Source of the DNA: Stomorhina lunata | Lineage: Eukaryota; Arthropoda; Insecta; Diptera; Rhiniidae | DNA length: 64,000 bases | Assembly: GCA_933228675.1 (NCBI GenBank) | Contig: OW121741.1 | Span: forward strand, 38,965,952 to 39,029,951 | Reading direction: 5' to 3' | The notes under the pieces: model-generated | Database searches by the model: none | Told to the model about the DNA's origin: nothing | What the model saw: the letters and a program-made list of their open reading frames with translations, nothing else | Made by a program: the position numbers and the translations under genes | Shown: positions 22,464 to 36,100 of the stretch, in pieces | Position numbering within the stretch: position 1 is the first letter of the stretch | Layout of the letters: the number at the start of each line of letters is the position of its first letter

Positions 22464-23260
22464 ATGGAGCGCTACACGAATGAACAAAGCATTCTCATTG
22501 TGAAATTGTTTTACCAAAATGGTGAAAGTTTTGCGGCTACAGTTCGCAAATTGCAATCAATTTGGGGTCACAATAATGCTCCAAAAGAGTCAACTGTAAA
22601 GAGATTAATGGATACATTTTGCCGAAACTGGGTCTGTTAGTGATGTAAAGGCAACAACGCGCCTACTACATCAGTCATATCCCGGTCGTGTTATTTCGCA
22701 TTTTGGAGACCAGAATTGGCCGCCTAGATCGTGCGATTTAACAACTTTAGATTTTTGTCTTTGGGGTTTTTTGAAGTCGATGGCTTATGCGATTAAGCCG
22801 ACGACGACTCAAACCTTAAAAGAGGAAATTGGACGCTGCATTAATGAAATACCGCACACATTTATGCAAAAAGATCATTGAAAATTTCATTAAAAGATCG
22901 CGTGTGTGGCCGGCGGTGTCATTGGGCCGTACTTCTTGCGTGATGATTAAGACCGTCACGTTACTGTGAATGGGAATCGCTACTGTTCAATAATAACCGA
23001 ATATTTTGGGCCCCAATTGGATGATATGAACTTTAAGGACATGTGGTTCCATCAGGACGGCGCCACAAGCCACACAGCGAATGTCACAATCAATTTATTG
23101 AAAACCAAGTTTATCTAACGAAATGGTCCAGTCGATTGGCCGCTTCGGGCGTACAATTTGACGCCGCTAGACTAATTCCTGTAGGGCTACGTCAATAAGC
23201 CAGCGACGATTGATCAACTTCGTACGAATATCGAACGTGAAATTTGATAATAACATTTGA
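22464..23260 (+). pseudogene. Two joined, scrambled mariner-like transposase remnants
   Basis: The first part starts with 'MERYTNEQSILIVKLFYQNGE' at 22464 and jumps at about 22690 to 'NWPPRSCDL', a C-terminal block. After about 22890 the order goes back to 'AGGVIGPYF', then the 'FHQDGATSHTA' block with the second catalytic Asp near 23053-23080, then a decayed C-terminus to about 23260. This order means that an internally deleted copy is followed by part of a second copy. Several stops are present. Confidence 0.7.
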
Positions 23261-23874
23261 ATTTTGGATAATAACATTTGCATACCTTTAACCGCCATGA
23301 TTGGTTTATGTTACCTATTGTAACTATTGTAATATTTTCCTAGCGCCTTTCCATATAAAATTTTTAATGAAATTGGTCGGAATCGCTACTCTATTTCGTT
23401 TACCTCCATACGCATAACATTCCTAAATGTTTTTGTATTTTAAAAATATTTAGCAGAAATTTTATTGTATAAACAGAAAAATCGGTTTATATTCGACCTA
23501 TGAAACAACTAGTTTCCAAATGTTACATAAAATCTCCGATATGCCTTGCGATAATCGGTTCACAATTGTTGGTATGGCAAGATGTCATATACTAGTATTA
23601 GAAGTATGAAACAATTGTTGGCCATCGGTCCATATTTGACCTCAGTGGTAAAGGATTTTTTTACTTATTTTTTTTTTGTATTACAAAATCTAATAAATTT
23701 TCTATTAATATCCTCTTCATAATTAAAAGAACGATTATACACGGTTTTATTTCAAATTCCAATTTTGGAACTAATTAACCCATGTATGAATAGGTTAACA
23801 AATTTTAAGTATATGTATTGTTAAAAAAAAACTGAATCTTAATACTTTTTTTTTCTTTTTTCTTATCGTTACAG
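23261..23874. other. Duox intron sequence upstream of the first visible exon
   Basis: AT-rich, ending in a pyrimidine-rich stretch and the acceptor ACAG at 23871-23874. No other gene seen. Confidence 0.6.
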
Positions 23875-23955
23875 AAAAAATATATAGTCAAATTGAAAAA
23901 CAAAGATACGATGGCTGGTACAATAATTTAGCACACCCCGATTGGGGTTCTGTTG
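23875..23955 (+). CDS. Duox: Duox exon (N-terminal peroxidase-like domain start)
   Basis: The acceptor ACAG ends at 23874 and the donor is G|GTAAG after 23955. The exon encodes 'KIYSQIEKQRYDGWYNNLA', the conserved start of the Duox ectodomain just after the signal peptide. It begins with two bases of a split codon and ends with one base of a split codon that continues in the exon at 35367. It is too short to be found by ORF length alone. The following intron is 11.4 kb. Confidence 0.95.
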
Positions 23956-24102
23956 GTAAGTTTGCAAACAATTACAAACAAAGTTTTGAAGTTTAAACGA
24001 ATGTTAATGTAACAGAACTATCTAAAATCGAACAATCAGGACCTTTAATAATCTTAATCGATCAAAGTGGAACACGAATCTTATATTCTTAAACGAGCAA
24101 TA

Positions 24103-24147
<45 letters not shown>

Positions 24148-27100
24148 ACTATCTCGAAAACGGCTCTAACGATTTTGATAAAATTTGGACAGTGGGTATC
24201 TTTTTTGATGTATAGGTCGAAGAAGAAGGGACTTTTGGAACCTTTGCCTCTAAGAGGGTAAAAACGGGTAAAAAGGGGAAAATATCGAAAACGCTATATC
24301 TCCTTAAGTAATAGGTATAGAAACAAAATTTAAATTACGTTTTAAACAGCTATGAAAATAAACGGACAGGTGTTTGGTACTTTTTTGAAACTATGTCCTA
24401 TAAGGGGTAAAAAGGGTGAAAATAGTTTTTTTGGTACCTTTTTAACCCACTCTTATATTTTAAACTAAGGAATATAGAAAGAAACTTTGTACTGCAATCA
24501 ATAGATGTGAAAGAAATATTGAACACGTGTTTGGTACTTTTTTGATTTTGTGGCCAAAATGTGTAAAAAAGGGATAAACTGATAACTTAACATCTACAAA
24601 AGTAATATGAATAGGAAAATTATGTTAACTGCTTTCTAATAAAATGTACCGAATTCAATTGGTACCAAAGAAGTACCAATTATGCATATGGAACTTTTTG
24701 AAATTAGAGGATAAAAAGGGGAAAAAATTAGTAATGTTATAACTTTAAAACAAATGAATGTTTGTCTGTATGTATGTTCTTTATAGAATAGTAAACTGTG
24801 AATTTGATCATGTTATGCTCTTTAGCAAAGATATTGCGGATAAGCCGGCGGAGGTTTTTAAGTTGGTAAACCGAATTTCCGACAGGTGGCGCCACTGAAA
24901 ATTACTAAAAATTAATTATATCGTAAACTGTACATTTGATCATACTATGATCTTTTGCAAAGTTGTAGCGCATGAGCCGGCGAATGCTTTTTAATTGGTG
25001 CGAATAATTTCCGATAGGTGGCGCTACTGAAAATTACTCAAAGTCAATTTAATCGTAAGCTGTACATATAATCATGCTATAATCTTTAGCAATGTTGTTG
25101 CACATGAGCCGACGAAGGTTTCTTAGTTGGTATGAAGAAATTTCGACAGGTGGCGCCAGTGAAATTTACTTAAAGTCAATTTAATCGTAAACTGTACATT
25201 TAATCATGCTATAAATTTTAGCAAAGTTATTGCGGATAATCCGACGAAGGTTTATTAATTGGAATGACCAAAGTCCGACAGGTGGCGCCCTGAAAATTAC
25301 TCAAAATGAACTAAATCGTAAACTGTGCATTTGATCAGACTATATGTGAATTAAATCATAAATCATGTTATGATCATAAGCAAAGTTGTTACGCATAAGC
25401 AGATGAAGGTTTCTTAGTGGTATGAACGACTTAAGGCGGCGCCACTGAAAACTACTCGAAATGAATTAAATCGTAAACTGTGCATTTGATCAGACTATAA
25501 TCTTTAGCAAAGTTGTTGCGCATGAGTCGACGGAGGTTTCTGTTGGTATGACCAATTTTCAAAATTATTTAAAATGAGTTAAACTGTAACTGTATAAAAT
25601 AAAATATATAAAAACTATAAAATTCGCCTCAAAATGCTTATCATAAAGCCCCGAGCAAGGCTCGGTCAACCAGGTACTATATATATATATATAGAATGGC
25701 TATCTCGAAAACGGCTCTAACGATTTTGATAAAATTTGGACAGTGGGTATCTTTTTTGATGTATAGGTCGAAGAAGAAGGGACTTTTGGAACTTTTACCT
25801 CTAAGAGGGTAAAAACGGGTAAAAAGGGGAAAAAATCGAAAACGCTATGTCTTCTAAAGTAATAGGTATAGAAACAAAATTAAAATTACGTTTTAAACAG
25901 CTATGAAAATAAGCCGACAGGTGTTTGGTACTTTTTTGAAACTATGTCCGATAGGGGGTAAAAAAGGGTGAAAATAGTTTTTTGGCACCTTTTTAACCCA
26001 CTCTTATATTTTAAACTAAAGAATATAGAAAGAAACTTGGTACTGCAATCAATAGATGTAAAAAAAACATGAAACACGTATTTGGTACTTTTTTGATTTT
26101 GGAGCCAAAATGGGTAAAAAAGGGATAAAATGATAACTTAACATCTCCAAAGTAATATGAATAGGAATATTATACATTATGTTAAATGCGTTTTAAAAAA
26201 ATGTACCGAATTCAATTGGCACCAAAAAAGTACCAAATATACATATGGAACTTTTAGAAATTAGGGAATAAAAAGGGGGAAAAATTAGTATTATTTTAAA
26301 CAAATGAATGTTTGTCTGTATGTATGTTCTTTATAGAATAGTAAACTGTGAATTTGATTGTGTTATGCTCTTTAGCGAAGATGTTGCGGATAAGCCGGCG
26401 AAGGCTTTAAAGTTGATAAGACTAATTTTCGACAGATGGCGCCACTGAAAATTACTAAAAATTAATTAAATCGTAAACTGTACATTTGATCATGCTATGA
26501 TCTTTAGCAAAGTTGTAGCGCATGAGCCGACGAAGGCTTTTTAGTTGGTATGAATAATTTCCGACAGGTGGCGCTACAGAAACTTACTCAAAGTCAATTT
26601 AATCGTAATCTGTACATTTAATCATGCTACAATCTTTAGCAAAGTTGTTGCACATGAGCCGACGAAGGTTTCTTAGTTGGTATGAAGAAATTTCGACAGG
26701 TGGCGCTACTGAAATTTACTCAAAGTCAATTTATTCGTATGCTGTACATTTAATCATGCTATAATCTTCAGCAAAGTTGTTACGGATAAGCCGAAGAAGG
26801 TTTATGAATTGGAATAAGCAAAGTCCGACAGGTGGCGCCACAGAAAACTACTCAAAATGAATTAAATCGCAAACTGTGCATTTGATCAGACTATAATCTT
26901 TAGCAAAGTTGTTGCGCATGAGTCGACAGAGGTTTCTGTTGATATGAATAATTTCCAAAATTATTCAAAATGAGTTAAACTGTAAACTATGCAAACTATG
27001 TGTTGGTCGGACAAAATAAATCAAATAATTCAAAATTAACTGAATATTTCTACAATGTCATCCCTCTAAATTTATTTTAACACTTTATAATATAAAATAT

Positions 27101-30100
27101 ATAAAAACTTTAAAATTTTCCTCAAAATGCTTATCATAAAGCTCCGAGCAAGGCTCGGTCTACCAGGTACTTTATACAAATCAGGACAGAAGCAAAATGT
27201 AAAGTTCAAGTTTTTTTATGTATCATATGAAACTTATCACTAGATCAAGCTTTTTAAGAATTATAGAAAAAAATCAATTGCTAGATAATGCTTTTATGGA
27301 TCATAAAAATTTTATCTCTAAAGTATGAAGTTTCTATGGAGAGCTTGTGTTGAATTAACTAAAATTATCGCTAGATTAAGCTTTCCTACAGCTTTCCTAC
27401 AGATCTTGGAAAGCACTCGAAATTTTTATACCAACGGGGTTGAACTGAAAACATATTGTTTTCAATTTTAAAACACACCGTTGTCAAATGGAAAACTCTT
27501 TGTTTGCGATTGAAAGACTTTTATTTGCATTCTGAAAAAGAGACTGACACTTTATAAAAACATTTACAAATGACTTCAAATCCTATAAGTAATAAAACAT
27601 GACATATTTCGTATTTCTATATGAATTAGTCTAAATCCAATATTTTACCTTTGACAAAATAACATCTGAGTAGGTGAAGACACTTTTTGTACTTTTGATG
27701 GAAGAGACATCTCCTCTTCATCAATTCCAAACTGTAACAAAAGAATTTGTGTTGGATAAAATCATTAATCTTACCTTCGACTTCTTCTAAACATGGTAGC
27801 ACGGCTCCGTAAAGTCATCTTTTTTAGTATCTCAAGGACTCATCCTTCTAATTACACAGCACAACAAAATAAAAAAAAATTCCATGTGCTCTTAAAACCA
27901 CTATACAATTTTGATGTATCATGACTACCTTTGTACAAAAATGGTAAAATTTTTAAATTCTATGGCAAGATTTTTTTTTTTTAATTGCAATTTTTTTTAG
28001 ACATTTCTTCAAATAATTAATGATAACTCAAAAACTACTAGTCCGATATTATTAAAATAAAATAATAAAAATTAAGATTTACATAGCCTTTAATTCTTCT
28101 ATATATCGCGTTTCAATCGGATCAATAGTATCGGAGTTATAATAAAAAACTTAAGAAAAAAATATATTTTTTACGTAAAAATGGCAAAAATTTTCGTTTT
28201 AAAAAAATCATGAAAAATCGAAAACGGCAAAAAACTTCCAGATTTATTATTTTATCGCATAGCGACATATAATAGCAACAAAATGAGATATCGACCTTAA
28301 AAGTCGATTGATTTTTTTTTTCGAATTTATTCACAATTTAGTGAATTCGCTCATTTTCACAAAATTTTAGTTTTTTGCTTGATATATGCATTATAGCGAG
28401 TTTTCAAATGTATAAAAAAAAAATAAATTTTCCAATTTCAAGGGGTGCATGTAAGATAATTGTGAGATTTGGTGAAAAACTTCCATCCACAAAATTTTAG
28501 TAGAATTGGACAACGTTAATACGTAGCGCATAGGCCCCAAAACTGAAAAATATTTGACAAATTTTCAGTTTTTGCAAAATTAAAGCTATTTATACCCCCT
28601 TTTGCAAAGAGTGGATTCTAGTTCTTAGTGTAAAGGCAATGATTTTTCCAATAAGCTACATGCCTTTAAAATCGGTTAAACAGTTTTCGAGTTATTGTAA
28701 GTTAAAAAAGAAAAAAAGAAAAATTTTTAAACTAAGTAAAATGTTTTTGTAAATTGTCTTCGGCGAGTCCTCAAGGACATGTAATGGCCAGTGCAAATTG
28801 TAGTAACTCGAAAACTGTTTAACCGATTTTAAAGATATGTAGCTTATTGGAAATCTCATTGTGTTTGCCCTAAGGACCAGGATCCACTTTTTTGCAAAAG
28901 GGGGAATAAATAGCTTTAATTTTGCAAAAAAACTGAAAATTTGACAATTTTTTTCGATTTAAACGCTATTTTTCAGATTTGGAGCCTATGCGCTACGTGT
29001 TAACGTTGTCCAATTCGACTAAAATTTTGTGGGTGGAAGTTTCTCACCAAATCTCACAATAATCCGACATGCACTCCTTGAAATTGGAAAATTTATTGTT
29101 TTCATACATTTCAAAACCCGCTATAATGCGTATATCAAGCAAGAAACTAAAATTTTGTGAAAATGAGCGAGTTCACTAAATTGTGAATAAATTCGAAAAA
29201 AATCAATCGATTTTTAAGGTCGATATATCATTTTGTTGCTATTATATGTCGCTATGCGATAAAATAATAAAACTGGAAGTTTTTTGCCGTTTTCGATTTT
29301 TCATGATTTTTTTAAAACGAAAATTTTTGCCATTTTTACGTAAAAAATATATTTTTTTTCTTAAGTTTTTTACTATAACTCCGATACTATTGATCCAATT
29401 GAAACGCGATATATAGACGAATTCAAGGCTATGTAAATCTTAATTTTTCTGATTTTATTTTAATAATATCGGACTAGTAGTTTTTGAGTTATCATTAATT
29501 ATTTGAAGAAACGTCTAAAAAAATTGCAATTTAAAAAAAAAATTAAAAAAAAATCTTGCCATAGAATTTAAAAATTTTACCATTTTTGTACTAAGGTAGC
29601 CATGATACATCAAATCTATATAGTTTTTACTCGAGCACATTTTTGCTGTTGACCTGTGTTATTAATAATTTGTCGTCTCCAACTCCTCGTTCACCAAAGC
29701 TTTATCTGGCTATGACACGTTTCGGTAAACGACTAATAACATATGTTTTCTGGTTGTAAACGCATGTTTTCAATTATAAAACCGGCGGTATCAAAATATA
29801 TATTACATTTGTTTTCGATTTTTCATGATTTTTTTAAAATGAAAACTTTTGCCATTTTTACGTAAAAAATATATTTTTTTTCTTAAGTTTTTTACTATAA
29901 CTCCGATACTATTGATCCAATTGAAACGCGATATATAGACGAATTCAAGGCTATGTAAATCTTAATTTTTCTGATTTTATTTTAATAATATCGGACTAGT
30001 AGTTTTTGAGTTATCATTAATTATTTGAAGAAACGTCTAAAAAAATTGCAATTTAAAAAAAAAAAATTAAAAGAAAAAAATCTTGCCATAGAATTTAAAA

Positions 30101-33100
30101 ATTTTACCATTTTTGTACTAAGGTAGCCATGATACATCAAATCTATATAGTTTTTACTCGAGCACATTTTTGCTGTTGACCTGTGTTATTAATAATTTGT
30201 CGTCTCCAACTCCTCGTTCACCAAAGCTTTATCTGGCTATGACACGTTTCGGTAAACGACTAATAACATATGTTTTCTGGTTGTAAACGCATGTTTTCAA
30301 TTATAAAACCGGCGGTATCAAAATATATATTACATTTGTTTTCGATTTTTCATGATTTTTTTAAAATGAAAATTTTTACCATTTTTAAGTAAAAAATATA
30401 TTTTTTTTCTTAAGTTTTTTACTATAACTCCGATACTATTGATCCAATTGAAACGCGATATATAGACGAATTCAAGGCTATGTAAATCTTAATTTTTCTG
30501 ATTTTATTTTAATAACATCGGACTAGTAGTTTTTGAGTTATCATTAATTATTTGAAGAAACGTCTAAAAAAATTGCAATTTAAAAAAAAAATTAAAAAAA
30601 AAAATCTTGCCATAGAATTTAAAAATTTTACCATTTTTGTACTAAGGTAGCCATGATACATCAAATCTATATAGTTTTTACTCGAGCACATTTTTGCTGT
30701 TGACCTGTGTTATTAATAATTTGTCGTCTCCAACTCCTCGTTCACCAAAGCTTTATCTGGCTATGACACGTTTCGGTAAACGACTAATAACATATGTTTT
30801 CTGGTTGTAAACGCATGTTTTCAATTATAAAACCGGCGGTATCAAAATATATATAACATTTGTTTTCAATTTGACAACGACCAGTGACGATTTTGCAACG
30901 TCATTTTTCTATGAGTGTAAATATTAAAAAGTCGATCACTAACTCGAGCTTGTTTAAGAATTATATGAGTTCGATCTTAGAAATAATATCCTAGCTCAAA
31001 TTTATGGCAAATCTACCGCTAACTCAAGCTCTTATATAGATCATAGAAAGTTGATTGATAGCCCTTTATTTTCATAGAATTATAGAAAGTATATACCTTG
31101 TTAAAGTTTTTTATAAAAGAATGTGCTGGGCCATATCATTTTTTTTTTTTTGCTAGCTCTAGTTTTTTACGGATCATAAAAGCCTAACACTATTTCAGGA
31201 TGTCGGTTGTTGAACTGCAGTGATATAGCAGGTTAGTCATCCGCCTAGCAGACCAGATCTCCGCCAGACCCACTTGAAAAAAATTAATTTTCATATCTCA
31301 GGTAGCCACTAGTTATTGAGTATTAGGCTATGTTAAACTTCTAAAACTAATGCATTTGTCGTTCGGGGCCGGTGTTAAAACGTAGGTCCCTTTCAATGAG
31401 TCTAAAAATATAATCGGATGCAGCTCATTGTCTGAAAGAAGTGCCCATTGTTCCAATTGGAATGTGGTTTTAAGATACAGATATTTCCACTCACAAATGC
31501 ATCAGTACGATGATGAGGTTTTAGCTTTTTTCATATGCTCTCTAGGCTTCAGAAGCTCTTTCTTAAAAAACTCTTTGCTTGGTTTTGTAATAAACAGATT
31601 CTCTTCGTATCTACTGGAATTGACGGGAACTACGCATGTGTCTTGTTAGCGTTACACAGAAATGCTCGAGTTCATACCTCACCCACTTTTCTCAGAGCTG
31701 CGCGTTAGCTCCGAGCCATATGGGCGAAGTACCCTATTTTAACTGATGAGGTTGTATTAGTTAATGTCATCCTGCATAACCTTCATATTCAGACATTTCT
31801 TCAAATAACTTCGTTTGTACCTGGTAGCTTTGTAGTCAACGAAGAGTTGATAAGTGTCTATTTGTTTCTCTTAAGTCTTCTCCAGGATTCGACGTAGCGT
31901 GAAGATCTGGTCGGTGGTAGATTTACCCGGTCTAAAGCCACATGCTTAGGTTCCAATTATTTTGTTGACTTTGGGCTTTAACTTTTCACACAGTTTGGTC
32001 GATATGATCGTATGTATATGCAATTGAAAGAAGGCTTATTCCCCTATAATTGGCACAAAAGGTTTTATCTCCATTTTTTGTGCACTGGACAAAGAACACT
32101 GAGGCCCCAATCGTCCGGCATGCGTTATTCTAACCATATAGTTTTTTTAAGATGGAACATACTCCTTATCAACTCATCACCTCCGGCCTTAAAAAGCTCC
32201 GACGGAAAACCATAGGCACCCACAGCTTTGATATTTTTCAATCGAGTTACTGCAATTCTAACCTCATTTAGATTAGGTGGTGGACATATAACACTGTCAT
32301 CATTGATTTGTTCAGGCGTCTTGTCTTGGTCGCTTTCATTTAGTACCAACAAATTGCAAATATGCTCCTTAGTTTTAACACACTTTCTGTAGCTCGGTGA
32401 GATTGTAGCTTGGTAACGTCAAACTTTCTTTGCTTTCTATATCTATGTTGCGCGACACACTCAAATGTGTTTTCACCTTAGCTTGAAAAAGGTAATGATC
32501 CGCAGTCCATATTGGCTACTCGAATTGTATGTACATCCAATACACTTGATGAGTGGCTTCCGTCAGCTGCAATATGGTCTATTTGATTTTTTTGTAATTT
32601 GATCGAAAGACAAAGCAAATCGACGTTGTGGATTTCAAAGTGTCGAAACCTGCTACTACTCACTACCATATTTCGAGCCGCGGCAAAGGAGATTAACCTC
32701 AAACTACTGTCGGTTGTTATGTGTGGAGACTGAATTTATTTACGAACAGTGGGCTCAAAGCAACTTTCCCGAGCAATCTTTTGACGTCATGATTGGAGCA
32801 GTTATCGTACACTTCCTCAAGTAGATTTTAAAAGATTTATTTTATATCCTCATCTTTCTTCTCTGTGGGAGCGTGAGTACAAATCAGGCTCAGATGGAAG
32901 TACTTTGCTTTAACTCGTATTGTCGCTATACTTTCGTTTACTGGTGGGAACCTAGAGACTAGATTTCGCATTCTTTTGATGACCATGAATCCACAACCAA
33001 ATTCATTCCAACTCTCATGGCAGCTGTAATACAGGTCACCTTTTAGTGTCTTGACAACGCCGTGGCCAATCCATCTTCACTCCTGAAGAGCAGTCACATA

Positions 33101-36100
33101 ACACTTATCTGCATCAAGTACATCCATCAACTGGATCAAAGCACCTTCTCTGTGAAGGGTTCGTTCCTTAAATCATTTAAGTACATCTAATACACTTGAT
33201 GAGTGCCTTCCGTCAGCTTTAATATGGTCTATTTGATTTTTTGTAATTTGATCGAAAGACACAAATCGAAGTTGTGGATTTCAAAGTGTCGAAACCTGAT
33301 ACTACTCACTACCATATTGCGAGCCGCGGCAAAGGAGATTAACCTCAAACCACTGTCGGATGTTATGTGTGGAGGCTGAATTTACGAACAGTGGGCTCAA
33401 AGCAACTTTCCCGAGCAATCTTTTGACGTCATGATTGGGGCAGTTATCATACACTTCCTCAAGTTGATTTTAAAAGAATTATTTTATATCATCATCTTTC
33501 TACTCTGTAGAAGCGTAAGCACAAATCAGGCTCAGATGGAAGTACTTTGCTTTAACTTGTATTGTCGCTATACATTCGTTTACTGGTGGGAACCTAAAAA
33601 CTAGATTTCGCATTCTTTTGATGACAATGAATCCACAACCAAATGCATTCCAACTCTCGTGGCAGCTGTAATACAGGTCACCTTTTGGTGTCTTGACGAC
33701 GCCGTGGCCAATCCATCTTCACTCCTGAACAGCAGTCACATCACACTTATATGCATCAAGATCATCCATCAATTGGATCAAAGCACCTCCTCTGTAAAGG
33801 GTTCGGGTGTTTCAGGTGCTGATCCTTAAATCATGGTCTTTTTTCGTTTTCCATAGTCGTCAATATTAAGTTGGCCTTTTTAATTCTTACTTTTTCGTAG
33901 TAGATATTTTTTCTAAGAGATGGTTACTTACCCGACGTCCCAATCCATATTTTTATAGTTCTTATGGGGGCACATATTAGCCGCTACTTTAACGAATGTT
34001 AAAGTAGTTATATAGGTGATGTCACGAGGTCAGTGTCCACAGTTAAGGTAAAGGATGTACCAAGATAAGTCTGGGCTTACCAAGTTAAGACCAATCAGAA
34101 CCGTTGCTTGGTATCTAACATTCCCTACATCTTACATGTTTAGTCGTTAGGGTTTCCAATAATTTCCCAATAATTCTGAGATTATTTCGAGGTTCAATGT
34201 ACCTTTTCTTCATAGGTCTTCAATTCTTACATTTAATAAGGTACCAGTTCGGGAAATTAGTTAAATTATTAAGTCTGCGGTCAAGCTAAGTTTTCATTCC
34301 ACTATCTTGAGACGTTCTGGACAAACCTCTTCTGGATAAACAGTTTGTTCCAACGACTTACAAGTTTAAGGTAGTTTTCATATTTAGGGGCGGTATTACG
34401 TAATACTAGGGGTACCATTTAAGTATCGAGAATAGCTAATAATAACAAAAAATTTTAAATGAGAATGGCTTCCATTGATTTGTCATATCAATTGTTCCAT
34501 TTCTTCAACTGCTTCTTCGACGCTCGTAAATAATTGATAGCACAGTTTACTTTTGATATTCGAAAGCAAGAAGTCGTTGGCTGTCAAGTCCGCACTGAAC
34601 TTGGCTGAGTTCCCAGTTTGACGTTTCGACTGCTCCAAAATTCCCTTGTTTGACCTTGCATTGTCATGATGGAATGGGAATCGTCTTTGGAGATTGTTTT
34701 GAGAGTTTCCCACAGTTGACCTGGCGTTCCAGATTAAGCAAGCGGAACAGTGGCCAGCGTTCATTCAAAATACAAAGTTTTAAAGTGGAACTATGTATCA
34801 TGGAAATAGTAGGGTATAGTACTCCTCGTAGGTATCGTAATATGTTGTATGAGTTTATTTAGATTAGATTTAGATGTTGCTCCTATTAAGGTTAGAACAA
34901 GACTTTAAAATGATGGATTGAGATCTGTAGAGATGAGAAATTTTATCAACTTTCCATTAACGTATCAGGGGTCGCATTTCCATCCATCTGATACAAATGG
35001 TATTACAAATTTGAAATTGTGAATAGAAAGCAATTGACATAATTTCAAAACACTTGCCTCATGATTTCAATGTAAAATAATGGAATAATTTATTTAACTA
35101 TCAATAGTTTAATGGCCTAAAGAATTGTTAACAAAACATTTGTCTAATAAAGATTTCAAATTAAAAGTTTTCGAATTAATAAAATAAAATAGTGACTAAC
35201 AAAAACCAAATCAAATCAATAATTTAAAACAAGCGTGATTGGGCGATTATCGTGACATTATCCAATTGTTAAAAAAAACTTCAAAGATAATAAAAATTTG
35301 CATTAAATTTTATTAAAAAAAAACTTTCCCTATAAATTAATTACATTGAATTTTCTCTACTTTTAGATAGTCATTTGGTGCGAAAAGCACCGCCCTCATA
35401 TTCAGATGGCGTTTACGCTATGGCCGGTTCAAATCGACCCTCCACAAGACGACTGAGTCGTTTGTTTATGGGAGGTCGCGATGGTCTCGGCTCAAAATTT
35501 AATCGCACTGCCCTATTGGCCTTTTTCGGTCAAGTTGTAGCGAATGAAATAGTGATGGCATCCGAATCGGGATGTCCCATAGAAATGCATCGCATAGAAA
35601 TTGAGAAATGCGATGAAATGTATGATAAAGAATGTCGCGGTGATAAGTATATACCGTTTCATCGAGCGGCCTATGATCGGAGTACGGGTCAAAGTCCCAA
35701 TGCACCGAGAGAACAAATAAATCAAATGACTGCCTGGATAGATGGAAGTTTTATATATAGTACATCGGAGGCTTGGCTAAATGCCATGCGTTCATTTCAC
35801 AATGGAACCTTGCTGACAGATAAGACGGGAAAAATGCCAGTCAAGAATACGATGAGAGTGCCGCTGTTCAATAATCCGGTGCCGAATGTGATGAAAATGT
35901 TAAGTCCGGAAAGATTGTTTTGTAAGTTATTTTTTTGAGTTACATATTTAAAGATTTTGGTTTAATTTTTACTCTTATCTAAATTGCAGTACTAGGAGAT
36001 CCCAGAACAAATCAAAATCCCGCTATGCTTTCCTTTGCCATTTTGTTTTTACGCTGGCACAACACCTTGGCTCAGCGCATAAAACGTACACATTCCGACT

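Noticed and set aside
28137..29416. Two similar 65-77 codon frames in opposite orientation that could be a small gene pair.
   Set aside because: They are the two arms of a foldback element translated from each side.
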